DNA of 5,602 nt, from the NCBI GenBank assembly GCA_003541285.1, contig DPMS01000442.1:1-5602 (forward strand). Direction: 5' to 3'. The stretch is from Actinomycetota bacterium. Lineage in GTDB: Bacteria > Actinomycetota > Actinomycetes > Streptosporangiales > Streptosporangiaceae. Of the stretch, positions 1-4,725 are shown piece by piece. The notes under the pieces are model-generated. The model ran no database searches and was not told the DNA's origin. It was given only the letters and a program-made list of their open reading frames with translations. The stretch's first letter is position 1; each line of letters starts with the position of its first letter. A program made the translations under genes and the position numbers.

Positions 1-204
1 GATCCTCAGCGCCGGGCAACATCCGGTGGCCAGGTCGATAGCGGCGATCTGGCCACGGAGCCGGATCGGGCGCACGCATAGCCCGGTGCGCTGGGCCTGG
101 TTGACGCTCTTGGTGAAGTCGGCCCAGGTGACCGTATCGGTTCTGCCCGCACCCGAACCGGAAGGCCCGCGGGCGGACGGGACCGCAGCGGTCGTGGTGA
201 TCAT
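1..204 (-). CDS. Replication initiator (RepSA-like), N-terminal part, cut by window edge
   Basis: This leftward open frame starts at the ATG at 202-204 and runs off the left edge, giving 68 residues. An in-frame TGA lies upstream with no other ATG or GTG between, which fixes the start, although no clear ribosome site is visible. After a Ser/Gly/Ala-rich stretch (about 10-22), residues 27-61 carry WADF followed by TGLCVRPIRLRG (40-51) and IDLATG. This resembles the opening of actinobacterial RepSA-type initiators, where a Cys-x-x-Pro-Ile-x-Leu-x-Gly segment is followed by a D-x-x-TG turn. Such proteins start replication of plasmids and integrative elements. The zinc-cysteine and catalytic regions lie outside the window. 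After ATG the frame reads CCPALRI, whereas the neighbouring frame reads MLPGAED, so a frameshift at about 20-25 is possible. The assignment rests on remembered family pattern and is moderate. Confidence 0.5.
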   Translation of the reverse strand, partial: MITTTAAVPSARGPSGSGAGRTDTVTWADFTKSVNQAQRTGLCVRPIRLRGQIAAIDLATGCCPALRI

Positions 205-473
205 GCGGGCACACGCGCAGCTTTGCCCGGCCCAGGCCCCGCCATCCTTCGATCACTGCCCAAAGGTGGTCCGCCGTAGGACCTATGCCTCTAGTGGCGA
301 GTTCGCGCCGCATTTGACCTGGTATTGAGATGATTCCGAGGTCTGGAGGGCTCTGTGCCCGCTGCTTGGGGTGAGCCTGAGGACGTGCCTGCCGCGCTGT
401 CGTGTTGGGCGCCTCGGGTGCCGCCGTCAGCGTGTAAGGCGCCGGATCCATGCCCGGACAAGGAGGGATTACC
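205..473. other. Divergent intergenic region
   Basis: This gap separates the leftward rep-like gene from the rightward SRPBCC gene, so promoters for both should lie here. I see no confident -35/-10 pair, hairpin or repeat. Open frames crossing it show no recognisable protein. Confidence 0.5.
460..466 (+). promoter_or_regulatory. Ribosome binding site AAGGAGG deciding the start at 474
   Basis: AAGGAGG lies seven bases before the ATG at 474. An in-frame ATG at 450 lies upstream of this site and has no comparable site, so 474 is the better start. Confidence 0.85.
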
Positions 474-992
474 ATGCCGAGATTGGCTTTCAGGTGGACT
501 GTCACGATCAATGCCCCGGTGGAACAAGTCTTCAGTTACCTGCGGGACCCAGAAAACATGTGGCATGACGTTGAGCATGACCCAGGCGTGGAACTGTCCA
601 ATGTCAAGGTGACTCCCGATGGTGTCGGTACAACCATTCAGGTGGCATTCCCTCTCCCCGGGCTCAAGCACCTCGGCATCACCGGGAAGGTGACCAACGA
701 GACCATCGAGCTCGTCCCCAACCGGCGTATCGTCGTGAAAACCACCCCGTCGATGGGCCGCATGTTCAAGTTCGACGGCACCTGGACATGGACATTCGAA
801 CCCGACAATGGCGGAACCAAGCTGATCGTGGAGTACGCGGAACTGGCCAACTGGCCCGTGTACGCATTCGACAGGCTGACCGAGAAGCGGCAGGACAGAG
901 AAACGAACGTCTGGCTTGCCGCCATCAAGACAGCATTGGAGGCCCCGTCGAGACTCTCGGGCAGTGGAGCCAACCGTCCGAATCAGAAGTGA
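474..992 (+). CDS. SRPBCC-family (polyketide cyclase/START-like) protein
   Basis: The product is 172 residues, normal for a single SRPBCC domain. The domain opens with the typical strand and turn, FRWTVTINAPVEQVFSYLRDPENMW (6-30, read in pieces): a strand, then INAP-x-x-Q-V-F at the first helix. Antiparallel strands follow at about 53-60, 67-81, 84-92, 97-109 and 113-122. A long C-terminal helix (about 130-157, around the piece FDRLTEKRQ) closes the hydrophobic cavity. The fold binds small hydrophobic ligands; no catalytic residue can be named, so substrate and reaction are unknown. There is no signal peptide or membrane span, so it should be cytoplasmic. Its codons end in A or T far more often than those of the diiron oxygenase at 4726-5602, which suggests a different origin. 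It lies between the rep-like gene and the tRNA fragment, so it may be cargo of an integrated element. Confidence 0.88.
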   Translation: MPRLAFRWTVTINAPVEQVFSYLRDPENMWHDVEHDPGVELSNVKVTPDGVGTTIQVAFPLPGLKHLGITGKVTNETIELVPNRRIVVKTTPSMGRMFKFDGTWTWTFEPDNGGTKLIVEYAELANWPVYAFDRLTEKRQDRETNVWLAAIKTALEAPSRLSGSGANRPNQK

Positions 993-1103
993 AGGACCCG
1001 GGTCTAAACCAACGGGTAGCCAGAGCACACCTGGCCGACCGTATCCAACCTCAACCGTCCTCACCAAGAGCGCAAAGACCTTCAGCAACCGCGCCGCCAC
1101 GAA

Positions 1104-1144
1104 CTACGGATCAGAAGGTTGGGTTCGAGTCCCTCCGAGCGCCA
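1104..1144 (+). other. 3' fragment of tRNA-Arg(ACG), putative att site
   Basis: The bases read as the 3' part of a tRNA: anticodon loop CTACGGA (1104-1110, anticodon ACG), 3' anticodon strand TCAGA, variable loop AGGTT, T-loop TTCGAGT (1124-1130), T-stem 3' strand CCCTC and acceptor 3' strand CGAGCGC (1136-1142), followed by CA. No matching 5' half is present: a GCGCTCG acceptor strand and a TCTGA strand are missing upstream. The 5' side of the T-stem is about two G residues short, so the copy cannot fold properly and is not a working tRNA. A 3'-tRNA segment starting near the anticodon loop is what tyrosine integrases of actinomycete integrative elements and phages leave at the far end after insertion. 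By its orientation, the element would lie to the left and the chromosome to the right. Confidence 0.72.
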
Positions 1145-1203
1145 GCATAGACCCAGGTCACAGATCTGCTACGTCCTCACCTGATTCCCTGCCCGGCTCA
1201 TCT

Positions 1204-1218
1204 GGCCTGATTCAGGCC
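1204..1218. repeat. Perfect palindrome, 7-bp arms
   Basis: GGCCTGA and TCAGGCC flank a single T. There is no T-run after it, so it is not a classical terminator. Nearly the same 16 bases occur again at 2056-2071. Confidence 0.55.
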
Positions 1219-1333
1219 GTATGCACTTCGTCGGCCGCCGCGCCGAGCCGGCCCTCATGGCGGTCCATGTCACACGGCCGCTCACTGCGCTCGCGTCGCT
1301 GGCGCGATGGCGCTCCGCGCCAGCCTGGACAGT

Positions 1334-1352
1334 GATCTTGCCCGGCAAGATC
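1334..1352. repeat. Perfect palindrome, 9-bp arms
   Basis: GATCTTGCC and GGCAAGATC flank one C, giving a perfect 19-base dyad. No T-run follows. The symmetry would suit a dimeric regulator, but no confident gene starts just downstream. Confidence 0.6.
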
Positions 1353-1767
1353 CTTGCGCTTGTCGGGAGGACGCCGAAAAAGGGGCCTCGACCAAGTACC
1401 CACCGGAGCGAGCGACCATGAATATCGAAATGCGTTGATCCAAGAAGCTAGGCTTCAAGTCGCATAATGTTCTTCCGCTCATGTCGGGCGCGGTCGGCCG
1501 GCGCGTCCAGATCAGCTTGCCCCCAAGGGTGAGTATCGGAAACGTGAGCGTGCCCGCTGGTGCCCGAGGGGTCGGACAGACATGATGCTTCACGGTCGCT
1601 CACGGCATAGCCAGGATGGCGGTGACCTGGGGCGGGGCCGATCGGGGCGGCTTGCTGCGTTCATTCCCAGGCTGATGGTGAGTGTCCAACTCTGCGGACC
1701 ACAGCCGCAACCTTCCACGGCAACCGAGCTAGAATCCTGCTTAACCGGCCATATGGATTCCCTCGTT

Positions 1768-1784
1768 GCTAGCACTTGGCTAGC
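1768..1784. promoter_or_regulatory. Paired GCTAGC boxes, candidate operator
   Basis: GCTAGC occurs at 1768-1773 and again at 1779-1784, exactly 11 bases apart start to start, about one helical turn. The wider half-sites are TTGCTAGC and TGGCTAGC. CTAG is rare in GC-rich DNA, so a spaced pair is unlikely to be chance. The second box ends 43 bases before the ATG of the small gene at 1828, a fitting place for an operator. No regulator is identified. Confidence 0.4.
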
Positions 1785-1827
1785 CCGGAATCTGGGGTGG
1801 CTCGGGCGGCGTCCCGAGGGAGGCGTC

Positions 1828-2022
1828 ATGAAAATTGTGCTCACGACCCCCGATGAGTGGAGCCCGGAACTGGCGCTGGCACTCCGGTCACTGCTACAGC
1901 AGGCTATAGACCATGGTTGCCCGATCGTCGTCAGCGTTCGCGCAGACGCCCCGGCGGACGAGATCAGCGGCCTCCAGGCCCGTATCCGTGCACTCGTTCG
2001 CGAGTCGGGCCTGGCTGCCTGA
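1828..2022 (+). CDS. Small protein of unknown function, 64 aa
   Basis: The start ATG at 1828 is preceded by GAGGGAGG (1816-1823), which favours it over the in-frame ATG far upstream at 1582, whose extension looks non-coding. The product is soluble, acidic to neutral and compact. It begins with a strand (MKIVLTT), then a helix rich in Leu and Ala (about 12-29, ELALALRSLLQQAIDHG), a second strand (PIVVSVRA, 32-39) and a second helix (about 43-61). This gives a beta-alpha-beta-alpha pattern with no catalytic motif, cysteine pair or membrane span. I do not recognise the family. It stands alone, with a paired GCTAGC motif upstream and a palindromic motif at 2056-2071 downstream. Codon use and the good ribosome site support a real gene. 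Confidence 0.7.
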   Translation: MKIVLTTPDEWSPELALALRSLLQQAIDHGCPIVVSVRADAPADEISGLQARIRALVRESGLAA

Positions 2023-2055
2023 CGACATGGTGGCAGGCCTGGCCCACGCTGGGGT

Positions 2056-2071
2056 GGCCTGATTCTGGCCG
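2056..2071. repeat. Second copy of the GGCCTGATTC palindromic motif
   Basis: GGCCTGATTCTGGCCG matches 15 of 16 bases of 1204-1219 and can form a short hairpin. It lies 33 bases after the stop of the 64-aa gene. Without a T-run it is at best a weak terminator. Confidence 0.35.
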
Positions 2072-2167
2072 ATTAGCGCTGCGCAACGACGCACGGCAAC
2101 ACGCCGGTAAGGCCCGGGGGTAGGCTCGGCTGGCCGGGAGACCGGGTACCAGGGTGCGGGGCCTGGC

Positions 2168-2653
2168 TCAGCAAGACATGAATACGTGCCGCTGCTTGCG
2201 GGATGTGGGGCTGACAGAAACCCAGTCCGGGCCGTAGCCGGCCAGCAGTTCGCGCTCAGCCGCCGCGGTATAGGACCGCAGCGTGATCACCACCTTGCTG
2301 GATGCGGCGTCTGGCCCCCACCGCGCCAGTTCGATGCCACGTTCCCGCCATCGCGCCCGGTCTCTGGCGATCTGAATAGTGAGGGCGTTGAGCTGCGCCC
2401 AGCTGTGCGGCACGTAGGCGACGTTATAGTCCGCCTGGGGGCTGCGTGCGGCCTCGTCGCGCACAGCCGGCAGGAACGCATCGCCTTGGGCTGCAACGAC
2501 GTAGATGACCAGCCGCCCTGACGGGGATCTGTCCTGCCCGCCGTAGGCACTTTGGAATTTGGTGGTGCCGAGCTTCTCGACCTTGGCCGCAAACGGTATG
2601 GCAGGTGGTCTGCGCCCAGGCCCGGGAAACCGCATCCCGCCACCAGTGCTCAC
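2168..2653 (-). CDS. Hypothetical protein of a secreted type, probably lacking its N-terminus
   Basis: The frame begins at GTG 2651-2653, or at ATG 2633-2635, neither with a good ribosome site, and ends at TGA 2168-2170, giving 161 residues. The first 25 residues are Gly/Pro/Arg-rich and look like accidental read-in. Coding character begins at about residue 28. A strand GRLVIYVVAA (46-55) is followed by a helix, then HSWAQLNALTIQIARDRARW (83-102), an amphipathic helix of the hairpin type. After it come ARWGPDAASSKVVITL (110-125), a W-x-P-D-x-x-x-x-x-V strand pair, and a last helix and strand (128-148). I recall a similar arrangement in small exported actinobacterial proteins and protease pro-domains, but this is only a loose resemblance. 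Such proteins carry a signal peptide; none is visible here. An IS end lies 82 bases upstream, so insertion may have removed the true start. It may be a pseudogene. Confidence 0.5.
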   Translation of the reverse strand: MSTGGGMRFPGPGRRPPAIPFAAKVEKLGTTKFQSAYGGQDRSPSGRLVIYVVAAQGDAFLPAVRDEAARSPQADYNVAYVPHSWAQLNALTIQIARDRARWRERGIELARWGPDAASSKVVITLRSYTAAAERELLAGYGPDWVSVSPTSRKQRHVFMSC

Positions 2654-2734
2654 ACCGCAACGTTAAGCCTCACCCTGCTGATCAGGCCAGTCGTCACCGG
2701 GCCGTTGACCCGGTGGATGCTCATGCCGGGCCGG

Positions 2735-2860
2735 TGAACTGACCCGGGTTTCGTGCACACCTCCTTCTTTGGGCAGGAGGATGGCACGATGCCGAGCAGG
2801 TACGACGCGAGCACGAAGGCCAAGGCGGTCCGGCTGGTGCGCGAGCACCGTGGGGACTGA
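2735..2860 (+). mobile_element. Left end of an IS3-family element, truncated
   Basis: The end begins TGAACTGACCCGGGTTTCGT (2735-2754), a TG-starting terminal repeat as in IS3-group elements. It is followed by a ribosome site (CAGGAGG, 2774-2780) and the start of orfA. Nothing after 2860 can be recognised as the rest of orfA or as orfB, and no inverted copy of the end occurs to the right. The element is therefore an immobile stub. Confidence 0.65.
2789..2860 (+). pseudogene. IS3-family transposase OrfA, first 23 codons only
   Basis: From the ATG at 2789 the frame reads MPSRYD, then STKAKAVRLVREHRGD, and stops at TGA 2858-2860. This is the opening of the helix-turn-helix OrfA of many actinobacterial IS3 elements, which binds the terminal repeats. 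The normal protein is about 90-110 residues and continues through the recognition helix (usually R-L-G-x-x-x-x-T-L-R-x-W), which is missing here. An ATG at 2781 in another frame is not the start, because the spacing from the ribosome site is wrong. Confidence 0.7.
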
Positions 2861-3109
2861 CAGGGGCTGGAGCCTCGCAGCGGCTGACGGGCGCCTACGG
2901 CAAGGGATCGGTGGGATAGTCCGGCTCGGCTGGCTGCGCCGGCTACTACTTCCCAGCTCATAGCAGGTAGCCGGTGCGTGACGGTCGCAGCCCAGGACCG
3001 TCGGCTCAGGCGAGGCGGGATGGCCCGGCCGATGGACGACCTGCACCTGCGCCCTCCGGCTGGGTGAGGACTATCTGCACGGCTTCTCCAGGGCTCTGCC
3101 TGGCCGTGA

Positions 3110-3127
3110 CACACGTCCGGACTTGTG
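3110..3127. promoter_or_regulatory. Palindrome, candidate operator
   Basis: CACACGTCC and GGACTTGTG form an 18-base dyad with eight of nine pairs matching. It ends just before the AT-rich patch and 66 bases before the ATG at 3194, so it could bind a dimeric regulator. Confidence 0.35.
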
Positions 3128-3150
3128 ACCTAAGCCTCTAACTAATAAAG
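3123..3150 (+). promoter_or_regulatory. Possible promoter in AT-rich patch
   Basis: TTGTGA (3123-3128) could serve as a -35 box and the TAACTAATAAA patch (3139-3149) holds -10-like hexamers. The spacer to the clearest one is only 14 bases, so the exact boxes are uncertain. AT richness within GC-rich DNA is the main support. Confidence 0.25.
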
Positions 3151-3180
3151 GCAGCTAGCCCTAGTCTCACCAAGACGAGG

Positions 3181-3185
3181 GGAGG
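3181..3185 (+). promoter_or_regulatory. Ribosome binding site GGAGG deciding the start at 3194
   Basis: GGAGG within GAGGGGAGG ends eight bases before the ATG at 3194. The in-frame GTG at 3185 overlaps this site and so cannot be the start. Confidence 0.85.
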
Positions 3186-3193
3186 TGGACAGT

Positions 3194-3478
3194 ATGAAGC
3201 GTCTGTACATGACTGTGTACCGTTACCGCGAGGGCCTCGGCGAAGACGACCTACGGAAGCTGACGAAGAAGTTCCTTGAGATCGGAACTACTCCCGGCGT
3301 CGTTGCGCATTACGAGCGCCTCGACGGCAAAGGTGGATTCACAGTCGAGGAACTGCCGGAGGACGCGGAGAAGAGCTACGAGGTCACCCTGCGGTACGCG
3401 CCGTGGCTCGAGTTCGACGTGTTCCCCATCACCACGATGGAGGACGCGTTCCCGGTTATCCAGCGTGTGTACGGCTGA
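3194..3478 (+). CDS. DUF3303-like small protein, 94 aa
   Basis: The product is a small soluble protein of alpha-beta type. It opens with a strand (RLYMTVYRY, 3-11), then a helix (about 17-30), then GTTPGVVAHYERLDGKGGF in pieces: a strand ending in DGKGGF (44-49). Another strand and a short helix follow, then YAPWLEFDVFPI (68-79) and a last helix MEDAFPVIQ. The order 'strand, helix, D-G-x-G-G-F, helix, then F-x-V-x-P-I followed by E-x-A' matches what I recall of DUF3303 proteins, a ferredoxin-like fold of unknown function related to dimeric alpha-beta barrel proteins. Length is normal. It has its own control region and no partner gene on the same strand within 300 bases. The reading frame and ribosome site are strong; the family name is moderate. 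Confidence 0.82.
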   Translation: MKRLYMTVYRYREGLGEDDLRKLTKKFLEIGTTPGVVAHYERLDGKGGFTVEELPEDAEKSYEVTLRYAPWLEFDVFPITTMEDAFPVIQRVYG

Positions 3479-3650
3479 TCACCAAGATGGGACGGGTCAC
3501 TGGCTAGACAGCCGCGCAGGGGGCGCGGCGTATGGCGCGGGGGCTGCCATGGCAACGGGTAACGTCCGACCGGCTGGAACTGGCAGAGAAGCTCGCGGGG
3601 ACCGGGATGGGTTCCAGCGCTAACGGGCTGACATTGCCAAGGCCGGTGAG
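3479..3650. other. Short gap with no clear gene
   Basis: A 45-codon frame on the plus strand (ATG 3532 to TAG 3669) contains a coding-looking run SDRLELAEKLAG. However, it has no good ribosome site, resembles nothing I know and overlaps the possible STAS remnant on the other strand. Confidence 0.3.
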
Positions 3651-3779
3651 AGTGCCCGGCGTGGTGTAGTCGATCGCATCCGTCATGCCAGCGAGCATAA
3701 GCGTCTCCCGGACGCCCACCGGGGACAGTTCAGGGTGCACGCAGAGCCGTTTTACGCCCTGGGCCTGATGTCGGCAGCC
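3651..3779 (-). pseudogene. Possible STAS-domain (anti-sigma antagonist-like) C-terminal remnant
   Basis: On the minus strand the frame reads RHQAQGVKRLCVHPELSPVG and then VRETLMLAGMTDAIDY. This fits the end of a STAS domain: a helix, a strand with small hydrophobic residues, S-P-x-V-R-x-x-L, and then L-A-G-M/L-x-x-x-I-x-Y. The phosphorylated Ser/Thr loop and the N-terminal half are absent. A TAA at 3795-3797 closes the frame on the upstream side, where the YciI pseudogene begins on the other strand. It is only a fragment, and chance similarity cannot be excluded. Confidence 0.3.
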
Positions 3780-3796
3780 GCCGGCACTCTCGCGTT

Positions 3797-4071
3797 ATGG
3801 CTTACTTCGCGGTGACGATGGTTCATGGCCTTGCCTCGGATATCTCCCGCGGCGTACATGGACGGCCTTGTCACCGATGGATATGTCATCCCCGGCGGTC
3901 CGGTCAGCAACGGGGAGCGGGCCCTGCTCATCGTCGAGGCCACAGACGAACACGAGGGTCAGGACCCGGCTGGCCGAGGACCCCTGGGCGCCGGTGCGGC
4001 TCCTGCAGGCCGGCATGATCGAGCCGTGGGCAATCTGGCTTGACGGCCGGGCTGGGACACGGCGGTTATGA
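3797..4071 (+). pseudogene. YciI-family protein, broken by a deletion and a frameshift
   Basis: Three successive frames spell one YciI-like protein. The first (3797-3850) reads MAYFAVTMVHG and then SDISR. The second (about 3849-3956) reads AAYMDGLVTDGYVIPGGP, then GERALLIVEATDEHE. The third (3958-4071) reads VRTRLAEDPWAP, LLQAGMIEPWAIWLDGR and ends at TGA 4069-4071. Relatives are about 95-100 residues with the same segments in one frame. At about 3850 some 11 codons are lost (the segment that normally has I-R-E-Q and ends in H-A-A), including part of the active-site region, and the frame changes. At 3956-3958 one extra G shifts it again. YciI-type proteins share a ferredoxin-like fold with muconolactone isomerase; most have unknown function. 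The remains are well preserved, so the damage looks recent. Confidence 0.75.
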
Positions 4072-4120
4072 TGCGGTCATTTGTGTCGGCTACGCTGCGG
4101 ACAATGAAGAGGTATCCGGG

Positions 4121-4219
4121 ATGACCGACTACGTGATCGCGGCCGTCCTGCTGGCCTTCATCGTGGTGGTACTCGTCCTGCTCAAGCGGTCAGACCGCGG
4201 GCGGACCAAGGATCACTAG
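4121..4219 (+). CDS. Single-span membrane microprotein, 32 aa
   Basis: ATG 4121 to TAG 4217-4219 encodes MTDY, one hydrophobic span VIAAVLLAFIVVVLVLLKRS (5-24), and a basic hydrophilic tail. With Lys22-Arg23 just after the span, the tail should face the cytoplasm. Nearly every third codon position is G or C, which supports real coding. AAGAGG (4107-4112) is a fair ribosome site eight bases upstream. A seven-codon frame from ATG 4104 ends in a TGA that overlaps this ATG as ATGA (4121-4124), an arrangement that can couple translation. Size and shape recall KdpF-like and other subunit-type microproteins, but the sequence does not match KdpF and no kdp genes are nearby. Function unknown. It could also be a remnant of a larger membrane protein. 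Confidence 0.5.
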   Translation: MTDYVIAAVLLAFIVVVLVLLKRSDRGRTKDH

Positions 4220-4220
4220 C

Positions 4221-4620
4221 TCACCCGGGTGGAGCGCCCGGCCCACGCCGGCCGGTGCCGCTGCCGCGTACCGGCCGGAAGAACGCGCGGATTTCCGCGG
4301 TGAGCAGGCCCGGCTCCCCCGGGGCGGGGAAGTGGCCGCCGCGTGGCAGTTCCGCCCACCGGCTCACCTGGTAGGTCCGCTCGGCCAGTTCCCGGGGTGG
4401 CCGCCCGGCGGGCATGAATTCGTTGGCGGAGATCGCGAACCCGGCGGGCACCTCCGCTCTGGTGGCGGGCGGCAGTGAGCCGCCGCAGCTGCGGTGCTCG
4501 TAGCAGCGCCGCACCGGCCCCGATGCCGCTGCCGTGGGCGCTCTACCCCGTGTAGCCGAGGCCGTCGCGCATGAGCCGGTGCCACCTGTCGGCGATCCCG
4601 GAACTGGTCAGCCGTGCCGC
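4221..4620 (-). pseudogene. Epoxide hydrolase (alpha/beta hydrolase) with internal deletion, stop and frameshift
   Basis: Two parts of one hydrolase survive in different frames. The upstream part (about 4620-4500) reads RWHRLMRDGLGYTG, an in-frame TAG at 4543-4545, and then SAHGSGIGAGAA. This corresponds to the helix before the nucleophile region, where relatives have L-G-Y-x-x-Y-G-A-x-G-x-D-x-G-A. The downstream part (about 4514-4260) reads CYEHRSCGGSLPPATRAEVP, then GFAISANEF, RELAERTYQVSRWAELPRGG and HF. It holds the catalytic His (4332-4334) and the closing helix LLTAEIRAFFRPVR. The central and cap region, roughly 130 residues in intact enzymes, is missing between them, as is the normal N-terminus. 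Intact relatives hydrolyse epoxides to diols. It is downstream of the diiron oxygenase gene on the same strand. Confidence 0.7.
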
Positions 4621-4725
4621 GGCCAGGCCTGCGTGATGGTCACAGCACTCATGGTGCCTCCATAACGCCATGGCTGCCACCGTGCCACCGGGCACTGACG
4701 AATCCGGTGGCCGGCGCGGTGGTCC

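Larger units (their letters stand above)
1145..1827. other. Long stretch without a convincing gene
   Basis: Open frames here on both strands show no recognisable domain and no good ribosome site, and codon use is not convincing. What can be seen are two short palindromes (1204-1218 and 1334-1352) and, at the right end, a paired GCTAGC motif upstream of the small gene at 1828. Confidence 0.5.
2861..3193. other. Gene-free stretch upstream of the DUF3303-like gene
   Basis: No frame here gives a recognisable product. The rightmost 80 bases hold an imperfect palindrome (3110-3127), an unusually AT-rich patch (about 3129-3150) and a CTAG-rich patch with one GCTAGC (3154-3159). These probably form the control region of the gene at 3194. 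Confidence 0.45.

Noticed and set aside
1003..1040. Sequence AACGGGTAGCCAGAGCAC resembling a tRNA D-arm, which might be the lost 5' half of the tRNA
   Set aside because: No acceptor strand GCGCTCG precedes it, the D-stem does not pair, and about 65 unrelated bases separate it from the 3' fragment.
291..1100. Long leftward open frame of 269 codons opposite the SRPBCC gene
   Set aside because: It is the antisense shadow of the SRPBCC gene. The plus strand has a recognisable domain and ribosome site; the minus frame has neither.
1282..1593. Leftward open frame of 103 codons in the gene-free stretch
   Set aside because: No recognisable domain, poor codon pattern and no ribosome site. It also crosses the palindrome at 1334-1352.
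1582..1827. N-terminal extension of the small gene from an upstream ATG
   Set aside because: The extension would cover the paired GCTAGC boxes, looks non-coding and lacks a ribosome site, while ATG 1828 has GAGGGAGG.
2186..2521. Plus-strand frame of 111 codons opposite the exported-type ORF
   Set aside because: Antisense shadow. The minus frame has regular helices and strands; the plus frame does not.
2650..3114. Leftward open frame of 154 codons across the IS3 end
   Set aside because: It runs antisense through the IS3 terminal repeat and orfA start, is rich in Arg/Ser/Pro, and shows no domain.
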